From NCBI GenBank assembly GCA_902773365.1, contig CACYEG010000054.1, forward strand, positions 1 through 20,194: a stretch of DNA of 20,194 nucleotides. Reading direction: 5' to 3'. Source of the DNA: an uncultured Erysipelotrichaceae bacterium. GTDB taxonomy: Bacteria > Bacillota_I > Bacilli_A > RF39 > UBA660. The notes beneath the pieces were generated by a model. It worked only from the letters and a program-made list of their open reading frames with translations. It did not search any database and was not told where the DNA came from. Position 1 is the first letter of the stretch. Each line of letters opens with the position of its first letter. Below, in pieces: positions 14,501-20,194 of this stretch. Position numbers and translations under genes: made by a program.

Positions 14501-15358
14501 ATGGGAAATTTTGGAACGACAATTAAAAGATTTATTACCAACAAGAATACTGTCACGCTCTTAGTAATAATTGCTTGTACAGTTTTGCTCTATATTGTTT
14601 ATAATAATAGAGTTAAAAATGCGGTAAGCACTACTTATGTATGTTACGCATTAGAAGGAATTCCTGCAAGGACTGAAATCACATCAAATATGGTTTCAAC
14701 TAAAAAGGTGTTAACTAGCCAGGTGACATCTAATATGATTACTGATTGTGGTAGTATTGTAGGTAGATATGTAAGTTATGCAACAGAGGTACCAGTAAAT
14801 GGATATTTCTTTGAAAGCATGCTTATGGATAAGGGAGAAATGCCGGATTCAGTGTTAGATAAAATTACAGATGGCAATACATTATTTAAACTGCCTGTGT
14901 CATTTGAATCTACATTTGGTAATGCAATTTTTCCAGATGATTATATAGATTTATATCTAAAAACAACAAACGAAGATGGAAATATCATATATGGTAAATT
15001 TATCGAAAGCATTAAAGTACTTGCAGTAAGAGATGCTCAAGGTAAAAACGTATTTGAGACAACTCTTGAAACTAGAACACCAAGTCAATTATTATTTAGT
15101 GTTCCAGAAGATTTGCACTTATTGCTAATGAAAGCATATTACTTAGGATTAGAAATAGTAGTAGTTCCAAGAAATAGCAATTATACTGCAAACCCTGGTG
15201 AAACTAAAATAAGCAGTACATATTTAAAAGATATAATCGAAGATAGAACTGGAGACATTCCTGATGAATGCGTACTTGCAACAACTCCAACTGCAGAATG
15301 TAAGTTAGCTTCTAGCGAGGAAGTTACTACTCCAGTAGAAAATACTCCAGAAGAATAG
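14501..15358 (+). CDS. cpaB: CpaB/RcpC-like SAF-domain pilus assembly protein
   Basis: The 285-residue product has a short cytoplasmic start, a membrane helix (about 18-34) and then an SAF-type domain. That domain begins VCYALEGIPARTEITSNMVSTKKV (about 47-70) and continues through GSIVGRYVSYATEVPVNGYFFESML. A second beta-rich part (about 125-235, IFPDDYIDLYLKT to GLEIVVVPRN) resembles the CpaB/RcpC C-terminal domain. In Gram-negative Tad systems this protein sits in the periplasm and helps the secretin. Here no secretin is seen, so it probably works between membrane and cell wall. The tail is Thr/Glu-rich and disordered. A strong GAGGAGG site precedes the start. The gene lies eleven bases ahead of cpaF. 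The symbol is by family. Confidence 0.82.
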   Translation: MGNFGTTIKRFITNKNTVTLLVIIACTVLLYIVYNNRVKNAVSTTYVCYALEGIPARTEITSNMVSTKKVLTSQVTSNMITDCGSIVGRYVSYATEVPVNGYFFESMLMDKGEMPDSVLDKITDGNTLFKLPVSFESTFGNAIFPDDYIDLYLKTTNEDGNIIYGKFIESIKVLAVRDAQGKNVFETTLETRTPSQLLFSVPEDLHLLLMKAYYLGLEIVVVPRNSNYTANPGETKISSTYLKDIIEDRTGDIPDECVLATTPTAECKLASSEEVTTPVENTPEE

Positions 15359-15368
15359 GAGTTATAAA

Positions 15369-16457
15369 ATGAATGAGGCAATATTTTCACAATTAGATTT
15401 TGGCCCTCTTCAAGAATTTTTAGATAATGACGATGTTACAGATATTTCATATGGCAATGGTGGACAAATACACTTAAAGACTTTGAGTAAGGGCATTTAT
15501 AGAGTCGAAAGACCAGAGATAAATAATGCCCTTATGGAAAAGCTTGCATTCCAATGTTCTAATGTGATGGGTAAAACATTTAATATGGCTCACCCATGGT
15601 TAGATGCCGAATCTGCAGAACTGCGTATGAACTTTATACATGAGTCAATCGCGACAAATGGAATAGCGTGTGTTATTCGTAAAACCCCTGCTAAAATAAG
15701 ACTAAATAAAAAGAAACTGTTAGATGAGGGATATGTCTCACTTCAAATGCACGACTTTTTAATGAAGTGTGTAGAAGGACACGCCAATATTATCGTATGT
15801 GGTGAGACCGGCTCAGGTAAAACAGAGCTTGTAAAATATTTAGCTAGTCATATAAAAGAGAATGAAAAGATTATAACCATAGAAGATACATTAGAACTAC
15901 ACCTAGATAGAATTTTTCCACATCGAGATATTGTAGCTATGAAAACTAACAATATTGCAGCATATTCCGATTTACTTGAATGTTGTATGAGGCAAAACCC
16001 ACAATGGATACTTTTATCTGAAGTAAGAAGTGCGGAGGCTGTTATGGCTGTTAGAAACTCAATTTCCAGTGGTCATAATATTTTATCTACCATACATGCA
16101 GAAAAAGCAAGCAGTGTTCCTATGAGAATGTATGCATTATTAGAAGGCAGTCAAGATGTAGAACAATTTATGAGAACTATTTACAGGTATATACAGCTTG
16201 CGGTCTATGTAAAAGGGTATTATAGTGCAAAATTGGGAAGATTCCAACGCGAGATATTAGAAGTATGCGAATTCTATGTTGAGGACGAAACAAACGAAGC
16301 AAAGACAAATACAATTTATAAAAAGACACTCGATGGTAAAATTACTTTAGCAAACCCTACAAAACACTTATTAGATTATATTGCTATACAAGGAGTTATT
16401 TTACCAGAAGATACATTTAGATTGAATAACAATGATGCGAAAGAAGGTGTACAGTAA
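15369..16457 (+). CDS. cpaF: Tad pilus assembly ATPase CpaF/TadA
   Basis: A 362-residue secretion ATPase of the type II/IV family, CpaF branch. The short N-terminal domain (DVTDISYGNGGQIHL, 22-36) leads into the ATPase core. The core has Walker A GETGSGKT (145-152), Asp box TIEDTLEL (170-177), Walker B with the catalytic Glu in ILLSEVRSAEA (214-224), and His box GHNILSTIHA (235-244). All key residues are intact, so it should power pilus extension from the cytoplasm. It lacks the long N-terminal extension of many proteobacterial CpaF proteins. The ribosome binding site is AGGAG at 15357-15361. The stop codon overlaps the tadB start by one base (TAATG), and the gene order cpaF-tadB-tadC is that of Tad loci. 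Confidence 0.93.
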   Translation: MNEAIFSQLDFGPLQEFLDNDDVTDISYGNGGQIHLKTLSKGIYRVERPEINNALMEKLAFQCSNVMGKTFNMAHPWLDAESAELRMNFIHESIATNGIACVIRKTPAKIRLNKKKLLDEGYVSLQMHDFLMKCVEGHANIIVCGETGSGKTELVKYLASHIKENEKIITIEDTLELHLDRIFPHRDIVAMKTNNIAAYSDLLECCMRQNPQWILLSEVRSAEAVMAVRNSISSGHNILSTIHAEKASSVPMRMYALLEGSQDVEQFMRTIYRYIQLAVYVKGYYSAKLGRFQREILEVCEFYVEDETNEAKTNTIYKKTLDGKITLANPTKHLLDYIAIQGVILPEDTFRLNNNDAKEGVQ

Positions 16458-17350
16458 TGGAACTAGTAATAATGATAGTTGGCATATTATTCATATATAT
16501 TTATAGAAAAATGCCGGGAAATGCTCCATATAAGTATTTTACTGAAGCTGCTAGCAACGTATACGAAAAATATGCTCCATATAGTTACAAAGTGGTTAGG
16601 CAAAAAGCAAAGGAACTAGGTCAAGATTATTCTACTAAACAGTACATTGTCCAAATCATACTATTTGGTGGTATTGCAGCAGGTATTGCTTTTCTTTACT
16701 TTTACTCATTATTGTGGGCACTAGCATATGCAGTTTTAGCCATTGCGGTTGTTCCATACGTAAATTATTTAAAGTATAAAAGAGTTTATAACGAGTACAT
16801 TTTCGAAGAGGTACAGATATATTGTACAAATGTAATAATGGAGTTTAATACAACGCAAAGTTTTGTCAAGTCACTTGAAGGGGTTAGAGACTCTGGAATA
16901 CTAGAAGAACCTCTTCTAGGAGACGTTAAAACTATGATCGATATGGCTTATGCCAATGGTACCATAGATGAATCGATTAAATTTATGAACGATAAATATC
17001 CATATTACATGGTTAAAAATATGCATCAGTTATTTTTACAGATAACAAATGAAGGAGCAAAAGATTCTGGGGATTCTTTAGAAAACATGATGCAAGATAT
17101 AGACATGCTGGTAGAAGGTGTTTACAGAGATAAAATGGATAGAGCAGCCTTCTATAAAAAGTTTGTAACTTATGGTTTAGCACTATACTTATTAGTAATG
17201 TTTATGCAATTCTTGTTGGGACAACCAAGTTATATTAAAATGGTTAATCTCTGGTATATTCAAATAATCTTGCATGCTATTATTTGGATAAATTCATACT
17301 TCTTATATAGCGGGACAAAATTCTACAATGAAGATATAGGAGCTGAGTAA
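16457..17350 (+). CDS. tadB: TadB-like inner-membrane platform protein
   Basis: The 297-residue protein has a membrane helix at the start (MELVIMIVGILFIYIY). A second hydrophobic block with two helices (about 66-110) comes next. A cytoplasmic helical region carries the type II secretion F-like segment (EVQIYCTNVIMEFNTTQSF to ITNEGAKDSGDSLENMMQDI). Two helices at the end (about 237-292) complete it. Proteins of this kind pair with TadC to form the platform on which CpaF acts. The start codon overlaps the cpaF stop, showing translational coupling. It is TadB by gene order and fold pattern; sequence alone barely separates TadB from TadC. Confidence 0.85.
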   Translation: MELVIMIVGILFIYIYRKMPGNAPYKYFTEAASNVYEKYAPYSYKVVRQKAKELGQDYSTKQYIVQIILFGGIAAGIAFLYFYSLLWALAYAVLAIAVVPYVNYLKYKRVYNEYIFEEVQIYCTNVIMEFNTTQSFVKSLEGVRDSGILEEPLLGDVKTMIDMAYANGTIDESIKFMNDKYPYYMVKNMHQLFLQITNEGAKDSGDSLENMMQDIDMLVEGVYRDKMDRAAFYKKFVTYGLALYLLVMFMQFLLGQPSYIKMVNLWYIQIILHAIIWINSYFLYSGTKFYNEDIGAE

Positions 17351-17351
17351 T

Positions 17352-18140
17352 ATGTATATAGAAATATTGATAGTAGCAGCACTAGTTTTCTTTGCTGCAG
17401 AGTATTCTGGTGTTTTAAATGTAGGTAGATTTGTAGAGGATTATCATGATATTTTATGGAAATTAAAAGAGAAGGATTATGACTTTTTGTTAGCCGCTAA
17501 ATATGGGGTAGATGTCAATATTAACGAGAAATTTAACACGAGAATCAAGTATGCATTTATTGCTTTGGCGTTTTCTCTATTTTTCTTGTTTGCAAACTTC
17601 AGTTACATCATGATAATAGTTGCAGTAGGTGTTGCCGTTTTTGTATATAAACTTCCATACTTAGATTTAAAAAGTTATAGAAGAAGGCACTTAAATGACA
17701 TCGATAGTCAGTTGCCATATTATTTAAAAAATCTTGAAATACTTATCCAACATTATACAGTTCCAATCGCACTTGGCAAATCTATCGAAACAGCTCCTGC
17801 GATTTTTAAAGAAGGCCTACAAAAGTTAGTGGATACAATAAATGCAGGTGACTCTACAGTCGAACCATACATGCAATTTGCAAGAGATTATCCAGTAAGG
17901 GATTCTATGAGAATGATGAGATTATTATATAGACTTAGTTTAGGTAAGCAAGAAAACAAGCAAGAACAACTTATGACTTTCTCAAAGACAATTTCTAATT
18001 TACAACAAAAGTCACGTGAAAACAAATATAAGACCAGACTTGAGAAGATGGAGAGTAAGACGATGACGATGCTCGTTGCGACTGGAATCGGTGTTATGAT
18101 ACTGATGGTTGTTGCAATACTCATGACGTTCTCAATTTAG
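17352..18140 (+). CDS. tadC: TadC-like inner-membrane platform protein
   Basis: The 262-residue protein starts with a hydrophobic helix (MYIEILIVAALVFFAAEYSG). A two-helix block (about 67-103) follows, then a cytoplasmic type II secretion F-like region. That region holds LNDIDSQLPYYLKNLEILIQ (about 115-134) and a charged helix KSRENKYKTRLEKMESKTM just before the last membrane helix (about 240-260). One base separates it from tadB, so the pair is one unit. No terminator follows; instead a new promoter lies in the 94-base gap before the pilin gene. Confidence 0.85.
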   Translation: MYIEILIVAALVFFAAEYSGVLNVGRFVEDYHDILWKLKEKDYDFLLAAKYGVDVNINEKFNTRIKYAFIALAFSLFFLFANFSYIMIIVAVGVAVFVYKLPYLDLKSYRRRHLNDIDSQLPYYLKNLEILIQHYTVPIALGKSIETAPAIFKEGLQKLVDTINAGDSTVEPYMQFARDYPVRDSMRMMRLLYRLSLGKQENKQEQLMTFSKTISNLQQKSRENKYKTRLEKMESKTMTMLVATGIGVMILMVVAILMTFSI

Positions 18141-18165
18141 TTTTACGAGTGAAAAGAAATTTAGA

Positions 18166-18194
18166 TTGATAAATTACTACAATTATTTTATAAT
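18166..18194 (+). promoter_or_regulatory. Internal sigma-A promoter ahead of the pilin gene
   Basis: TTGATA (18166-18171), a 17-base spacer and TATAAT (18189-18194). This is the best promoter of the whole pilus locus and lies in its largest gap. It fits a need for far more pilin than assembly proteins. Confidence 0.8.
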
Positions 18195-18234
18195 AAAGGT
18201 AAGATAATAATAAAGGAAAGGATGATATATCTAT

Positions 18235-18516
18235 ATGAAAGAGGCTACAGGAGAATTAAGTACAACAGTAATTACAATAGTTGCAATTGCTGCAATAAGT
18301 ACACTATTTATTGCCATACTTTATCCAAGACTAAAGACAAGTATTCAATTAAATCAAGCATGTAATAGTGGTCCTGGTTATAAGGATGAAACTGTTTGTT
18401 GTGGATTAACAGGTGGTAATTCAAACGGTTGTGCTACTGCCAACAAATCAAAAGTTTGTAACTCAGAACAAGCTGAAGGACAACGTTATACTTGTTGGTT
18501 AAATGAAAAAGATTAA
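18235..18516 (+). CDS. Flp-like major pilin candidate with six cysteines
   Basis: The 93-residue protein begins MKEATGELSTT, then a hydrophobic helix (about 9-29, VITIVAIAAISTLFIAILY), then a 60-residue Gly/Asn/Cys-rich domain with cysteines at 43, 55, 56, 66, 75 and 87. A very short leader ending in Gly, then one helix, then a small domain is the layout of Flp/type IVb pilins, whose leader is cut after Gly by a prepilin peptidase. The cut would fall after Gly6. The usual Glu at position 5 of the mature Flp pilin, and the Glu-Tyr pair, are absent; Glu7 would be residue 1. Six cysteines suggest up to three disulfides. It has its own strong promoter and comes directly after tadC. Main structural pilin by inference. 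Confidence 0.75.
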   Translation: MKEATGELSTTVITIVAIAAISTLFIAILYPRLKTSIQLNQACNSGPGYKDETVCCGLTGGNSNGCATANKSKVCNSEQAEGQRYTCWLNEKD

Positions 18517-18544
18517 TTTAGTAATTAAGTAAAGGATGAGTTAA

Positions 18545-19039
18545 ATGAGAGAGTCAATTGGTGCTACTTGGATATTTTCTATATGTTTGACATTTATTGT
18601 TATTTTTACAGCATATTTGGCTATCTCAGTTAACTATGCTAAGGCATTTAGAATTAAAAATCATATTATTAATATGATAGAGGAGAATGAAGGATACAAA
18701 GATGATTCCCAACAAAAAATATCAGATTATCTTGTTTCTCAAGGTTATATTGCAAGAGGAGAGTGCCCAGCTGAAATAAAAAGCGATGACGGCGAAGAAG
18801 CTAGTTGGGAAAGCCCACTTTGTATTAATAGTTATGGCAATGCAACGGATGGCAAATGCAATGCCTGCATTTATAGATTGACTGTTGGCAAAACGGATGA
18901 TGGATTGGAAGCGTGTAAGGCATACTATAAAGTTGTCACATTCTTTAACTTCGATTTGCCAGTTATAAATGTGTTAACTCAATTTAAAATTAAAGGGGAT
19001 TCAAAGTTAATTTACGACTTTGCTAATCCAATTTGTTAG
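18545..19039 (+). CDS. TadE-like minor pilin
   Basis: The 164-residue product starts MRESIGATW, close to the ESGAT core in the leaders of Flp/TadE proteins. One hydrophobic helix (about 9-28) is followed by an extended helix (NYAKAFRIKNHIINMIEENEGY), a Cys-containing middle (GECPAE, PLCINS, GKCNAC, LEACKAYY), and a C-terminal strand pair, FFNFDLPVINVLTQFKIKGDSKLIYDF. The end, with its final cysteine, is like TadE-family pseudopilins. The ribosome binding site is AAAGGATGAG (18531-18540). It follows the pilin gene by 28 bases and likely shares its promoter. A minor pilin or tip protein is inferred. Confidence 0.75.
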   Translation: MRESIGATWIFSICLTFIVIFTAYLAISVNYAKAFRIKNHIINMIEENEGYKDDSQQKISDYLVSQGYIARGECPAEIKSDDGEEASWESPLCINSYGNATDGKCNACIYRLTVGKTDDGLEACKAYYKVVTFFNFDLPVINVLTQFKIKGDSKLIYDFANPIC

Positions 19040-19054
19040 AAAAGAGTGAATATA

Positions 19055-20098
19055 ATGAATGTTATAATATCTAACCAAGCCAAAGATGCATTGTCTAGTT
19101 TAAATATAGATGTAATTAAAAAGTTGGATGGCGAATACAGTGTTGATGAAATAATTAGCACTTTTTCTAATTTCTATTTTAATCGCATGATACTAGATAT
19201 AACTGCTATAAAAGATAGATTTAATGTATCGAATTTACAAAAACTAAGCGCAAGCTTTGATGCGTCAAAAATTATATTATTTTTAGATGACGATCCTAGA
19301 ATTACCAATACTTTTTTATCTAAAATTATAAGTCTTGGTATTTATAATTTTACAAGAGATATCTCGGGTATAACCTATTTAATGGAAAATCCTAATAGTT
19401 ATAGAGATGTTGCACAATATCATGACTTAGCTAATGAAGATGAAGAAAAATTAAGCAGTGTAAAACCAGAAAAACAACAAAATAACAACACTTTTATTGC
19501 TTCAACTGATACTTCTGATAGTGGCGAAAGTGGCTTTGTCAACACAAGAATAATAGGATTCAAAGACCTTACGGTGGATGCTGGATCGACTACGCTTGTA
19601 TATATGTTAAAGAAACAATTAAAAGGTAAGAAAGTACTTGCAGTTGAACTAAATTCAAATGATTTTAGCTATTTTAACGATGGCGAGCTAATGAGTGTTA
19701 CTATCGATCAGTTTGATAATGTCAAAAATAAGTTTAAACAGTTCGATTATGTATTTATAGATATAAATAATTCTGGTATCGAGAATAAAGACATTTGTGA
19801 TGAAGTTATCTATCTATTAGAGCCAAGTACAATTAAATTAAATACTCTTATGAGAAGAGATAGACAAGCTTTAGAAAAGATAAAGAATAAAAAAATAGTT
19901 TTAAATAAGAGCTTATTGACAACGAGTGATGTTAAAGAATTTGAATATGAAGCAAAAGTTAACATGTTTTATAACATACCACCGCTTGATGAGAGAAAAG
20001 ACCATCAAATGGTTTTGGACAGTTTTTTAGCAAAATTGGGAATTATTTCAAGTTCGGGTGAAACGTCAAATAAATTATTTGATATATTTAAAAAATAG
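19055..20098 (+). CDS. TadZ/CpaE-like pilus localisation protein with degenerate P-loop
   Basis: I choose the ATG at 19055, six bases after GAGTG (19044-19048); a GTG at 19046 lies within that site. The 347-residue protein has no signal or membrane helix. The N-terminal part (1-120) looks like an atypical receiver domain (KIILFLDDDPRI, 72-83; LGIYNFTRDI, 94-103). An acidic and Gln/Asn/Ser linker (about 125-162) follows, then a MinD/ParA-like part. Its P-loop region reads IIGFKDLTVDAGSTTLV (166-182), lacking the GKT lysine and with a stretched loop. A Walker B-like FDYVFIDINN lies at 230-239. CpaE/TadZ proteins place the Tad machine at a cell site. ATP binding is doubtful here. It follows the TadE-like gene by 15 bases. 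Confidence 0.75.
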   Translation: MNVIISNQAKDALSSLNIDVIKKLDGEYSVDEIISTFSNFYFNRMILDITAIKDRFNVSNLQKLSASFDASKIILFLDDDPRITNTFLSKIISLGIYNFTRDISGITYLMENPNSYRDVAQYHDLANEDEEKLSSVKPEKQQNNNTFIASTDTSDSGESGFVNTRIIGFKDLTVDAGSTTLVYMLKKQLKGKKVLAVELNSNDFSYFNDGELMSVTIDQFDNVKNKFKQFDYVFIDINNSGIENKDICDEVIYLLEPSTIKLNTLMRRDRQALEKIKNKKIVLNKSLLTTSDVKEFEYEAKVNMFYNIPPLDERKDHQMVLDSFLAKLGIISSSGETSNKLFDIFKK

Positions 20099-20122
20099 TA
20101 AGTATGTGAAAGAAGGATTAAG

Positions 20123-20194
20123 ATGAAGAAGAAAATAATATTTTTATTAGCGTGTATGTTGATGATAATACCAGGTATAGCGAATGCATCACAA
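20123..20194 (+). CDS. Start of a secreted protein (partial, cut by window end)
   Basis: The first 24 codons read as a signal peptide: MKKKIIFLLACMLMMIPGIA followed by NASQ, with a likely cut after ANA. The ATG at 20123 has an AAGGATTAAG ribosome binding site. It continues the pilus locus, 24 bases after the TadZ-like gene, and resembles the secreted products at the start of the operon in signal type. The mature part is outside the window. Confidence 0.7.
   Translation, partial: MKKKIIFLLACMLMIIPGIANASQ

Overview
The window is about 20 kb of AT-rich DNA, with roughly a third G+C judged by eye. It is read with the standard bacterial code: TGA is a real stop, for example in the ATGA overlaps at 10745 and 11275. 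Gene content points to a low-GC Gram-positive bacterium of the Bacilli. The evidence is the DnaB/DnaI helicase-loading pair, RNase Y, strong AGGAGG-type ribosome binding sites, a CotY/CotZ-like spore coat protein, and two promoters fitting the sigma-K consensus of late sporulation. An uncultivated, probably endospore-forming gut-type lineage is my inference. No rRNA, tRNA, CRISPR array or insertion sequence was seen.

Region 1 (1-8.2 kb) is mainly housekeeping. It starts with a membrane-anchored PTS EIIB-like protein on the minus strand (cut by the window edge) and a divergent Cys-rich spore coat gene. Then come rplS, recA and rny, each with its own promoter and terminator, the dnaB-dnaI operon, rpsU, an unknown 98-residue protein, and a RodA/FtsW (SEDS) gene.

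Region 2 (8.1-9.9 kb, minus strand) holds a CPBP membrane protease coupled to a membrane-anchored metallophosphoesterase that has lost several metal ligands. A small Gly/Tyr-rich protein follows, whose upstream region matches the sigma-K consensus.

Region 3 (10.0 kb to the right edge, plus strand) is a tightly packed Tad-like (type IVc) pilus locus of a monoderm bacterium. It begins with three secreted or surface proteins of unknown family: two related single-pass proteins and a 925-residue Cys-rich protein. Next are a TadE/pseudopilin-like protein, a CpaB-like SAF protein, the CpaF/TadA ATPase, and the TadB and TadC platform proteins. A separate strong promoter then precedes a small six-cysteine pilin candidate, a TadE-like protein, a TadZ/CpaE-like protein, and the start of another secreted protein. 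Outer-membrane parts (secretin/CpaC, TadD) are absent from the window, as expected for a monoderm, and no prepilin peptidase is seen; it may lie downstream.

The most interesting parts are the Tad-like locus, with its unusual pilin leaders and unknown surface proteins, and the two matching sigma-K-type promoters in front of coat-like genes.
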